A DNA stretch of 64,000 nt, taken from positions 234,001-298,000 of the forward strand of contig CALSSE010000017.1 in the NCBI GenBank assembly GCA_943788935.1. The letters are read 5' to 3'. This document shows positions 35,980-43,860 of the stretch, piece by piece. Position 1 is the stretch's first letter. Each line of letters starts with the position of its first letter. The position numbers were made by a program, and so were the translations under genes. This DNA is from an uncultured bacterium (GTDB lineage: Bacteria; Myxococcota_A; Bradymonadia; UBA7976; VGTA01). Below the pieces are notes generated by a model that worked only from the letters and a program-made list of their open reading frames with translations, was not told the origin of the DNA and searched no databases.

Positions 35980-36935
35980 GTTGATGTATCAGAGTTGAGA
36001 AGTTGAGGTAGCAAGAGACTCAGAGCGCTATATGGATCAAGGGTTCGGTTCGCTATCTGTTCGCTCATCTCTTCTATTAATGAATGATGAGGCTGAGAGC
36101 TAGTCGCGCGTTCGATAATAGATGTCTGCGCTAGGCCCAAAAGCTCATAACGAGCTCTCTCTTTACGTCTAAGGCGCAACCGACCTTCTTCTGACATATA
36201 AGCCCGAAATGACTCTATTAAGTCCCAGGTTAGCTCTAGACCTTCGCCACGTAAAGCGATCACTTGCTCCACTGGAGGGCGCCAGTCAGAATGATTGAGG
36301 GCGAGCATCGCTCGAAGCTCTCTGGTCGTTCGACGAGCGCCATCGAGGTCAGATTTATTAACGACAAAGACATCACCGACCTCCATTACTCCTGCTTTGA
36401 TCGCTTGGATCTCATCACCAAGTCCGGGGACCATCACCATTAATGTACAGTCACAGACTCTCATAACATCAACTTCAGATTGCCCAACGCCGACAGTTTC
36501 AACGATAATCGTGTCACAGCCATATAAGTCTAAAGCACGAATCGCAGCGCTCGTCGCACGTGAGAGACCTCCAAGGTGACCGCGAGTTCCCATGCTCCTA
36601 ATAAACACTTCACGGTCGGTAGCGTGTTCATTCATACGAACGCGGTCACCTAAGACAGCTCCACCCGTGAAGGGGCTCGTAGGATCAACTGCGATCACAC
36701 CAACTCGTTGTCCTTGTGCACGTAGCATGCGAATGAATGACTCTGTGAGAGTGCTCTTACCGGAACCAGGTGGGCCAGAAACTCCAAGAATAAAAGCTTC
36801 ACCTATCTTAGAGAAGCGCTCTCCGATGATCTTATAAGCTCTCTGATCTCCGCGCTCTGCCCACGTGATTAGACGTGCCACAGCTCTTCGCTCTCCCCGA
36901 TCGAGGGCAGCGCTCAAAGAGAGGAGGTCTCTCAC
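35976..36935 (-). CDS. meaB: Methylmalonyl-CoA mutase-associated GTPase MeaB
   Basis: 319 residues of the G3E/MeaB GTPase family. Walker A GVSGPPGSGKST, the MeaB hallmark VDPTSPFTGGAVLGDRVRM, SMGTRGHLGGLSRAT, IVETVGVGQSEVDV and VNKSDLDGA are all present. MeaB gates cobalamin loading and protects the mutase. GTG overlaps the small-subunit stop (GTGA). The operon order large subunit, small subunit, meaB is typical of the propionate/methylmalonyl route. Confidence 0.93.
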   Translation of the reverse strand: MRDLLSLSAALDRGERRAVARLITWAERGDQRAYKIIGERFSKIGEAFILGVSGPPGSGKSTLTESFIRMLRAQGQRVGVIAVDPTSPFTGGAVLGDRVRMNEHATDREVFIRSMGTRGHLGGLSRATSAAIRALDLYGCDTIIVETVGVGQSEVDVMRVCDCTLMVMVPGLGDEIQAIKAGVMEVGDVFVVNKSDLDGARRTTRELRAMLALNHSDWRPPVEQVIALRGEGLELTWDLIESFRAYMSEEGRLRLRRKERARYELLGLAQTSIIERATSSQPHHSLIEEMSEQIANRTLDPYSALSLLLPQLLNSDTST

Positions 36936-37354
36936 AATAGTGTCCCTCCACGGATTTGATCATTAATATATTGAATGATAACGCCTGTAGGCGTACCAGG
37001 AGTGAATACTTCAGCGATCCCCTTTTCTTTTAATGCAGGGATGTCTTCATCGGGAATAACACCGCCAGCGATGAACAATATATCCTCTTGTGCGCCTTCT
37101 TCTCGGAGTAAATCATAGACTTTAGGAAGAAGGGTATTATGGGCGCCAGAGAGGATTGAGCAGGCGATCACATCTACATCTTCTTGGATCGCAGCGTTCG
37201 CGATCTGCTCTGGTGTCTGTCTTAGTCCAGTGTAGATGACCTCCATTCCTGCATCTCTGAGTGCTCGGGCGACGATCTTAGCGCCTCGGTCATGTCCATC
37301 TAAACCCGGCTTAGCGACGAGGACTCGAATGGGATATTCTGGGGATGTAGTCAT
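36932..37354 (-). CDS. Methylmalonyl-CoA mutase, cobalamin-binding subunit
   Basis: 140 residues. The B12-binding fold has GLDGHDRGAK, where His is the lower axial ligand to cobalt (DxHxxG), then ACSILSGAHNTLLPKV and FIAGGVIPDEDIPAL typical of the mutase B12 domain. It is the small chain of a two-chain mutase; in many bacteria the equivalent is fused to the catalytic domain. GAGGTAAAT precedes ATG. It lies 30 bases after the large subunit and overlaps meaB. Confidence 0.92.
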   Translation of the reverse strand: MTTSPEYPIRVLVAKPGLDGHDRGAKIVARALRDAGMEVIYTGLRQTPEQIANAAIQEDVDVIACSILSGAHNTLLPKVYDLLREEGAQEDILFIAGGVIPDEDIPALKEKGIAEVFTPGTPTGVIIQYINDQIRGGTLL

Positions 37355-37384
37355 AATATTTACCTCGCTATCTGCGCTGCTAGT

Positions 37385-39082
37385 TTAGAGGCTCACGCTC
37401 TGCTGATATTCTCCAAAGACCCCTCGCATTACGTCACATATCTCTCCTAATGTCGCGTAAGCTCTTACGGCATTTAATATAGGAGGCATAATGTTATCGT
37501 TCCCTTCGCAGGCTGCTTTGACATCAGCGAGACAAGAATCAACTGCTGATTGTTGTCGTTTAGATTTGATGTCGTTGAGTTTTGCTTTTTGACGCTCACC
37601 TACGCTCAAATCAACCTTAAGTAGACCGCTCGGGGGAGGCTCATCGACAATATATGCATTCATTCCCACGACGATGCGTTGTTTAGATTCGACGAGCTTT
37701 TGATGATCATAAGCGGCATCCATAATCTCATCTTGTATATAACCAGCATCTATAGCCCTTGGAGACCCACCGAGTTCATCGATACGGTTAATATATTGAA
37801 GCGCGGCTGCTTCTAGCTCATTGGTTTTAGCCTCAATGTAATAAGAGCCTGCTAGGGGATCTATCGTGTTAGCGACTCCAGATTCATGAGCGACAATTTG
37901 CTGAGTTCTGAGGGCAACTTGGACTGCATCTTGTGTAGGCAGGGCAAGCGCCTCATCCTTGGAATTTGTATGGAGTGATTGGGTGCCACCGAGGACAGCA
38001 GCGAGAGTTTGGATCGCGACACGGACAATATTATTATCAGGTTGCTGAGCGGTGAGCGTCGACCCACCTGTTTGAGTATGGAATTTTAACGCCCAAGATT
38101 TGGGGTTTTTAGCTTTAAATCGATCACGCATCAATCGCGCCCAAATACGACGGGCTGCTCTAAACTTAGCGATCTCCTCGAGAAAGTCATTGTGAGCATT
38201 GAAGAAGAAGGAGAGGCGAGGGGCGAAGGTATCGATATCTAAGCCTGCTCTTATCGCAGCTTCAACATAAGCGACGCCGTTAGCGATGGTAAAGCCAAGT
38301 TCTTGAGCTGCGGTCGATCCTGCCTCACGGATATGATAGCCGGAGATAGAGATTGTGTTCCATTGAGGAACCTCGTCGGCACAATAAGCAAAGATATCAG
38401 TGATGAGACGCATTGAAGGATCAGTAGGGAAGATATATGTCCCTCTGGCGATGTACTCCTTCAATATGTCATTTTGAATCGTTCCGCGTAGCTTAGACGC
38501 GGGTACACCTTGCTTTTCACCGACAGCGATATACATAGCTAAAAGCACTGAAGCTGGAGCATTGATCGTCATGGATGTAGAGACTTGATCTAGAGGAATT
38601 CCATCAAAGAGGACCTCCATGTCAGCTAAAGAGTCGATAGCCACTCCAACCTTTCCGACCTCTCCCTCAGCGAGGGCATGATCTGAGTCGTATCCGATTT
38701 GGGTGGGAAGATCGAACGCAACTGAGAGGCCACTTGAGCCTTGAGATACTAAATACTTGTACCTCTCATTAGACTCTTCAGCGGTCCCAAAACCAGCGTA
38801 CATCCGCATTGTCCAGAGTCTACCTCTGTACATGGTTGGTTGGACGCCTCTAGTAAAAGGAAAGAGGCCTGGATATCCTAGGTCATCTAGATAATCAAAA
38901 CCTGCACCTTGGCTAATATCTTTGGGGCTATAGAGTCGATTAATCGGGTCACTTGAACCGGTCGTAAACTCAGGACTCCGCTCTGGAAAACGTTGGTTGA
39001 CGGCGTTAACCTTCTCTTGGTAGGCAGAGAGGCTATCATCCAGTGGATGGCTCTCAGGGGGCTTATTATTTTGCTCGTTCAT
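37385..39082 (-). CDS. Methylmalonyl-CoA mutase, catalytic subunit
   Basis: 565 residues of the substrate-binding TIM barrel of methylmalonyl-CoA mutase, which interconverts methylmalonyl-CoA and succinyl-CoA. Blocks: YPGLFPFTRGVQPTMYRGRL, MRMYAGFGTAEESNERYKYL, GLSVAFDLPTQIGYDSD, TMTINAPAS and LKFHTQTGGSTLTAQQP. No cobalamin domain is present; that is supplied by the separate small chain downstream. First gene of the operon, which also contains meaB. Confidence 0.93.
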   Translation of the reverse strand: MNEQNNKPPESHPLDDSLSAYQEKVNAVNQRFPERSPEFTTGSSDPINRLYSPKDISQGAGFDYLDDLGYPGLFPFTRGVQPTMYRGRLWTMRMYAGFGTAEESNERYKYLVSQGSSGLSVAFDLPTQIGYDSDHALAEGEVGKVGVAIDSLADMEVLFDGIPLDQVSTSMTINAPASVLLAMYIAVGEKQGVPASKLRGTIQNDILKEYIARGTYIFPTDPSMRLITDIFAYCADEVPQWNTISISGYHIREAGSTAAQELGFTIANGVAYVEAAIRAGLDIDTFAPRLSFFFNAHNDFLEEIAKFRAARRIWARLMRDRFKAKNPKSWALKFHTQTGGSTLTAQQPDNNIVRVAIQTLAAVLGGTQSLHTNSKDEALALPTQDAVQVALRTQQIVAHESGVANTIDPLAGSYYIEAKTNELEAAALQYINRIDELGGSPRAIDAGYIQDEIMDAAYDHQKLVESKQRIVVGMNAYIVDEPPPSGLLKVDLSVGERQKAKLNDIKSKRQQSAVDSCLADVKAACEGNDNIMPPILNAVRAYATLGEICDVMRGVFGEYQQSVSL

Positions 39083-39132
39083 AAACGCTCTCTAGTGAAT
39101 AGACGTTGCAGTAGACTCTACTTAACAATGGC

Positions 39133-40308
39133 TCAAGGTGTAGGTAGAGTCTCTAGCGTTGAGTAAGAATGTACCACAAAGTCATCGATACGATCGACGA
39201 GCTCTGGGCAGTCTATAAAGGGATTCCGATTACCTTGATAGCTCGCTATTCTCGTGTTCCTCTCTCGCTCCCAATTATCTACAGGGTCTGCGAGATGCCA
39301 TGACCTGAGAGTCTGTTCTTCATAGTCTATGATGTCAAGCCCCCATCTTATAGACATGTAAAAGATAACGCGGGCTACATCACCACGACGTACTTCAATG
39401 AGTGAGAAGAGGTTATGACCATCACTGTCTTGCCCACTGACAGCTGGAGCATATTGATCTTCCATCACATATGCAGGCTCACCGAAGCGATCACTGCCCC
39501 TTAAGCTATTAATCACTGAACGGGCAGGAAGTAGGTGATGAAGATCTGATTGTTGGTGTGAGTAGAGAGTAGGCTCCTCATCTTCGTCAATGAGGCGTGA
39601 TCGAGGCCAGGTGTGCTCACAATTAACGTCACCATGATCCGGCTCAGTATTAGGGGGGAGCGCTGTGAAAAGATTGGTGTATATGGTGTATATACCCAGC
39701 TCCATTGCTTGATTCTCTCTCCTCTCGATCTCACTAAACATAATCGATCGGGCAGTGGTGTAACGATTAATATTTCCTCCGAGGTCTTCTCCTGGAATAA
39801 TCGGTTCATAGGTCTCTGATACATTCCGATATAAGGCTTCAACTAATGAATCATCAGTGAGCGCTAGCCATGTCATCTCACACTGCACAAGCGTCATCAT
39901 CTCACCAGCCGTCATCTCACCAGCCGTCATTTCACCAGCCGTCATCTCACCAGCCGTCATCTCGCCAGCCGTCATCTCGCCAGCCGTTATCTCGCCAGCC
40001 GTCATCTCGCCAGCCGTCATCTCGCCAGCCGTCATCTCGCCAGCCGTCATCTCGCCAGCCGTCATCTCGCCAGCCGTCATCTCGCCAGCCGTCATCTCGC
40101 CAGCCGTCATCTCGCCAGCCGTCATCTCACCAGCCGTCATCTCGCCAGCCGTCATCTCGCCAGCCGTCATCTCGCCAGCCGTCATCGTCCCAGCGCTCAT
40201 CGTCCCAGCGCTCATCTGGTCTTCAGGTTGGAGGTTTTCATCACATCCATTGATGACTAGCCACATGATTAATAGAGATATAATGTGTAGTAAGCGCTTG
40301 TTAAACAT
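39133..40308 (-). CDS. Lipoprotein endonuclease I-family nuclease with TAGEM repeat linker
   Basis: 391 residues. A lipobox follows a signal anchor (VINGC). The linker is a 21-unit repeat (two SAGTM, nineteen TAGE-M/I). The C-terminal domain (about residues 150-390) resembles the endonuclease I family (NucM/EndA): CEHTWPRS, DLHHLLPA with the catalytic His, and IFYMSIRWGLD. It would be an envelope-anchored secreted DNase or RNase. Position 40308 places ATG at the signal peptide; the frame is open from 40413 but that part has no supported start. Divergent from htrA. Confidence 0.78.
   Translation of the reverse strand: MFNKRLLHIISLLIMWLVINGCDENLQPEDQMSAGTMSAGTMTAGEMTAGEMTAGEMTAGEMTAGEMTAGEMTAGEMTAGEMTAGEMTAGEMTAGEMTAGEMTAGEITAGEMTAGEMTAGEMTAGEMTAGEMTAGEMMTLVQCEMTWLALTDDSLVEALYRNVSETYEPIIPGEDLGGNINRYTTARSIMFSEIERRENQAMELGIYTIYTNLFTALPPNTEPDHGDVNCEHTWPRSRLIDEDEEPTLYSHQQSDLHHLLPARSVINSLRGSDRFGEPAYVMEDQYAPAVSGQDSDGHNLFSLIEVRRGDVARVIFYMSIRWGLDIIDYEEQTLRSWHLADPVDNWERERNTRIASYQGNRNPFIDCPELVDRIDDFVVHSYSTLETLPTP
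39901..40215 (-). repeat. 15-bp tandem repeat array, 21 units (TAGEM)
   Basis: Twenty-one contiguous 15-base units (ctcgccagccgtcat and close variants, plus-strand form), coding for TAGEM five-residue repeats in the endonuclease linker. Some units are DNA-identical and others differ at third positions, so the array has expanded in steps. There are no spacers, hence not a CRISPR. Confidence 0.95.
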
Positions 40309-40434
40309 AGTTTTTACATTACTAGTATAGGTCATAAATATAGCCCATGTGATAATATGTATCTCATTGGAGTTAGTAGTATAAGTGAGCGAGATAGCGT
40401 GCCTCATCAACACTAAAGGGTAGAGGAGCTGATT

Positions 40435-41589
40435 GTGGTGGTCAATTGTGGAGGTAATCTAATATATATTAAAGCTGAACCAAGACCTACACTTTGGCTG
40501 AAAGCTATGCTGATCTCGATTTCATGGATAATCTCTTTATCTGCTTGTCAGAAGATGAGGTCAAGCTCTGGTGAGTTAAGTGATCATGAAAAACAGGTCA
40601 TTGAGGTCTTCCGAGAGGCTTCTCCAAGCGTTCTTCACATCACATCAGTGAGTTTATTACATGGACGATTTGATCTATCTGTATATGAGCGTAAAGAGGG
40701 AACAGGCACAGGCTTTGTTTGGGATGATCATGGTCATATTGTAACTAATTTCCACGTTGTTAAAGAAGGGGACCTTGTACAAATTGCCCTCACTCCTCCT
40801 CTTGAACAAAGCACAGAGCATGATGCCCAATATATCTATGATGCACAGTTGGTGGGGGCTTCACCAGATCGAGATTTAGCGGTGTTAAAGATAAAGACAC
40901 CTCCAACTTGGTTACGACCGCTACCCATAGGGAGGTCAAGACGACTGCAGGTAGGTCAGTCTGTTCTCGCCATTGGTAATCCTTTTGGATTTGATCAGAC
41001 ATTAACAACGGGTGTGATTAGTGGTCTAGGCAGAGAGATTAAGTCGATTACTGAGCGAGTGATCAAGGGAGTAATTCAGACTGATGCAGCGATTAATCCC
41101 GGTAATTCAGGAGGCCCTCTACTTGATAGCCGAGGCCGAGTAATAGGTGTTAATACTGCCATTTATAGTCCATCGGGAGCCTATGCCGGAATTGGGTTTG
41201 CTGTCCCTATTGATACTGTGAAAAGGCTAGTTCCTGATTTGATCAAGTATGGTGGAGAGGTTCGTCCATCTTTAGGAATAGAATTAGAGGAGGGTCATTT
41301 GAGTGAGAGATATCGGCTTCCCGGTGCTCTCATACTTAGCGTCAACCCTCATGGTCCCGCTAGTCGTTTAAAGATCAAAGAATCACAATGGCGTCACCGA
41401 CGTCTCATTTGGGGAGATATGATCATCTCTATCGAGGGACAAAGAACGCCGACGACGAGCTCTGTTTATCAAGCGATTGATGACTTGAAGGTCGGACAAG
41501 AGATCTCAATAGAGCTTCAACGTGGATTAGGGTCAGGTGCTAGGAAGAGAATAATCCAGTTGAAACTAGATGGCGTTTTAAAGCGCTAA
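40435..41589 (+). CDS. HtrA/DegP-like serine protease, lipoprotein
   Basis: 384 residues. A hydrophobic stretch ends LSAC, suggesting lipidation. The trypsin-like domain has the full catalytic triad: His107 (TNFHVV), Asp147 (DRDLAVLK) and Ser225 (GNSGGPLL). A C-terminal PDZ domain follows (about residues 285-380: GDMIISIEGQRTPT). Such proteases degrade misfolded envelope proteins. GTG 40435 has GAGGAG six bases upstream (40423-40428), which supports it over downstream ATGs. Confidence 0.88.
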   Translation: MVVNCGGNLIYIKAEPRPTLWLKAMLISISWIISLSACQKMRSSSGELSDHEKQVIEVFREASPSVLHITSVSLLHGRFDLSVYERKEGTGTGFVWDDHGHIVTNFHVVKEGDLVQIALTPPLEQSTEHDAQYIYDAQLVGASPDRDLAVLKIKTPPTWLRPLPIGRSRRLQVGQSVLAIGNPFGFDQTLTTGVISGLGREIKSITERVIKGVIQTDAAINPGNSGGPLLDSRGRVIGVNTAIYSPSGAYAGIGFAVPIDTVKRLVPDLIKYGGEVRPSLGIELEEGHLSERYRLPGALILSVNPHGPASRLKIKESQWRHRRLIWGDMIISIEGQRTPTTSSVYQAIDDLKVGQEISIELQRGLGSGARKRIIQLKLDGVLKR

Positions 41590-41725
41590 GATTCTTATCT
41601 CTTGGAGAAATGAGTGAATGAATACGCTTGTTTTATGTTGTTGAATCAAATATTCGATCCTTCTATATTTCGTGCTTTCAGGGAGCTTACAGAGTAATCA
41701 ATTCCTACTTATAAGAGGTATAGAG

Positions 41726-42694
41726 ATGATTGAATATCAGATCACACACTGGGTGAAGAGTACATTCTCATATACAGGCACGGTCCTACCTAGAATTGTT
41801 TACAGAGTGCTGAGTTTACCAATCTTTACAGCGATTATACTTTGCATGAGCGAGGGAGTCATTCATGACGACTGGGTTCATTGGACATGGGAGTTGTTTT
41901 GGATTCCCCCGATTGGTCATACTCTCGTTGGAACAGCGTTGGGTCTAGTCCTAGTTTTTCGTAATAACGCTTCATATGATCGTTGGTGGGAGGGACGTAA
42001 GCAATGGGGGGGCATTGTGAACGCGAGTCGCAATCTGGCGAGGCAAGCGCGTAGTTATGGAGGAGATCTTAAGACACTCGCTCCATTGATCGCTGCCTTC
42101 CCGAGCGCCTTAAAGCATCAGCTTAGACATGAGCCCTCTCATGAGCCTGTAACCTTCTTTCTCGGTGCGGATAATAACGAGATTATTCAGCGTCATAAAA
42201 ATCCATCTCTAGCGCTAAACTTCGCTATGAGTAATTGGGTACATCGTATGACTAAATCAGGCCGACTGAATGAGTCTCAAGCCCATCGAATGGAAGAGCA
42301 AATTGGGAAGCTAATGGACTGCCAAGGTGCATGTGAACGCATCTTAAATACTCCAGTCCCTTTCGCCCATGCGATTCATGTTCGTCAGCTTTTACTCATT
42401 TATCTCCTCAGCTTACCGTTCGTATTGATCCCCATTTTTGGATGGGTTTCAATCCCCGCGATCTTCTTTATCGCGCTAGGTTTACTAGGAATTGAAGAGG
42501 CTGGAGTAGAGATTGAGGATCCGTTTGGTCATGACCCTAATGACTTACCCCTCACTAAAATCTGTAACGTGATTGAGAGAGATGTTTTCTCGATGCTTGA
42601 TTTTGAGAAACCGATTGCAGAGCAACGAGAGGTTGAAATTGGGGATGCCGATGAGTCAGAGGTTGTAGATACTGAAGAATTCTCTATTTTTTGA
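41726..42694 (+). CDS. Bestrophin-family (UPF0187) anion channel-like protein
   Basis: 322 residues. Four or so hydrophobic helices and FRNNASYDRWWEGRKQWGGI, the most conserved part of bacterial bestrophin-like proteins, then LIYLLSLPFVLIPIFGW and EDPFGHDPNDLPL near the C-terminus. Bacterial members form pentameric ion channels; conductance and gating cannot be inferred here. AGAGG eight bases before ATG 41726 supports this start over 41672. Confidence 0.85.
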   Translation: MIEYQITHWVKSTFSYTGTVLPRIVYRVLSLPIFTAIILCMSEGVIHDDWVHWTWELFWIPPIGHTLVGTALGLVLVFRNNASYDRWWEGRKQWGGIVNASRNLARQARSYGGDLKTLAPLIAAFPSALKHQLRHEPSHEPVTFFLGADNNEIIQRHKNPSLALNFAMSNWVHRMTKSGRLNESQAHRMEEQIGKLMDCQGACERILNTPVPFAHAIHVRQLLLIYLLSLPFVLIPIFGWVSIPAIFFIALGLLGIEEAGVEIEDPFGHDPNDLPLTKICNVIERDVFSMLDFEKPIAEQREVEIGDADESEVVDTEEFSIF

Positions 42695-42759
42695 GGTGTC
42701 AGAGGTATTTTCTTCTCTCTATCTTTTGAGGTGTCAGAGGTATTTTTTTTGAGACCGAC
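42695..42759. repeat. Two copies of a GAGGTGTCAGAGGTATTTT motif between convergent genes
   Basis: The 19-base string appears twice, about 34 bases apart, in the gap after the bestrophin gene. The second copy leads into eight T residues. There is no convincing hairpin, so I do not call it a terminator. It resembles the GGTATCAGAG core repeated around 34 kb. Confidence 0.7.
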
Positions 42760-43860
42760 TCAGGGACAAACCTGCCGCTCTCCATTTAGACGCTCACACG
42801 CTAACCCACTTATACAGTCTGTTTCACAGCAGACGACGAGTGGTTCATTATTCGCAGGGAAGGTACAGCGTCCAGCTTGACATATTGAGCCTGCTAAGTC
42901 GCTGCAGTCACAAGTCACGGCACATTCCGGCTCACCTACACAAGTACTTGAGTTACCGTTTGGTAGCTCACAAGCTCTGCCGACAGGACATCCGGCATCT
43001 TCGCAGCAATAGGTTAGGCCAAGGGACTCTGAGAGCTCACAGCCCCCATCGACACATGCTTGACCGCTTGGGCAATCACAAGCGCTGAGACAGGTATAGA
43101 CAGGGCATAAGCCTTGAGAGCCATCATCATACTCACAGCCACTCCCTTGAGGACAGAGCGATCGCTCACAGCAGTAAGAGGCTTCAGCTTCTCTAACACA
43201 TATCCCCTCTACGCAGGCCTCTCCTCCCCAACAGTCACAAGCGGTTTGGCACCCACTAGGGCAGGTCGGGCCCCCTGACCCCTCACATCGTTCACCGACA
43301 GGACAAGGTGATCTATCACAGCAAAAGACTGTGGAAATGGCCATAACACATTGCCCTTGATCACAGCTCTCTCCATAGGGGCAATCACATGCGTTAGTGC
43401 ATTGGTTACATTGTCGACGCTCTCCCGCAGGAGTGACGCATTGTGACTGCTCGGGGCATTCTCCATGAGTACAGCAATATACAGGGGTTGACCCGCGCTG
43501 GCATCCCCCCTGGAGGCAATCTAAGCCGTCTGAGCAATCACAGGCGCTGATGCAGGGTTGAGAAGGCGTAGAGAGGTCAGTGAGCTCTTGGTCGTTGATC
43601 GTCGACATATCAGTGGAGGAGAGGTCCATTTGAGCGGAGCGATCAAGCGCTATGGGTGGATTGATCATCACCTTTGCATCTCTCGTCCTCATCTCTTCGC
43701 TATTAAGATAGGTCGGAGGAGGAGACTCGCAGCCTAGCGCAGTCAGAAAAGGAGCGATGAGGAGTATCATAAGAAGAGATTGGAGATCGCATCGAGAGAC
43801 TAATAATAGACCATGGAGAGGCTGATCAGACCGATACTTAGACTCATGAGTTAGGGTCAT
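42760..43860 (-). CDS. Disulfide-rich lipoprotein with five 10-Cys repeats
   Basis: 366 residues. A signal segment ends LTALGC, a lipobox. From about residue 100 five repeats of about 50 residues follow, each with the pattern C-x3-CDC-x4/6-C-x4-C-x8/9-CC-x3/4-C-x5-C-x6/10-C. Ten cysteines per repeat suggest an extensively disulfide-bonded surface protein. No known family is recognised, although related Cys-rich repeats occur in this group. It starts inside the 3' end of the MMPL gene, with AAGGAGCTCACG just upstream of ATG, and is co-transcribed with it. Confidence 0.72.
   Translation of the reverse strand: MTLTHESKYRSDQPLHGLLLVSRCDLQSLLMILLIAPFLTALGCESPPPTYLNSEEMRTRDAKVMINPPIALDRSAQMDLSSTDMSTINDQELTDLSTPSQPCISACDCSDGLDCLQGGCQRGSTPVYCCTHGECPEQSQCVTPAGERRQCNQCTNACDCPYGESCDQGQCVMAISTVFCCDRSPCPVGERCEGSGGPTCPSGCQTACDCWGGEACVEGICVREAEASYCCERSLCPQGSGCEYDDGSQGLCPVYTCLSACDCPSGQACVDGGCELSESLGLTYCCEDAGCPVGRACELPNGNSSTCVGEPECAVTCDCSDLAGSICQAGRCTFPANNEPLVVCCETDCISGLACERLNGERQVCP

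Noticed and set aside
39857..40330. Open frames opposite the TAGEM array (ISPAV or SSRQP repeats)
   Set aside because: They exist only because a 15-base repeat stays open in several frames; the lipoprotein nuclease on the other strand explains the DNA.
42695..42759. Rho-independent terminator
   Set aside because: T-run present but no stem in front of it.
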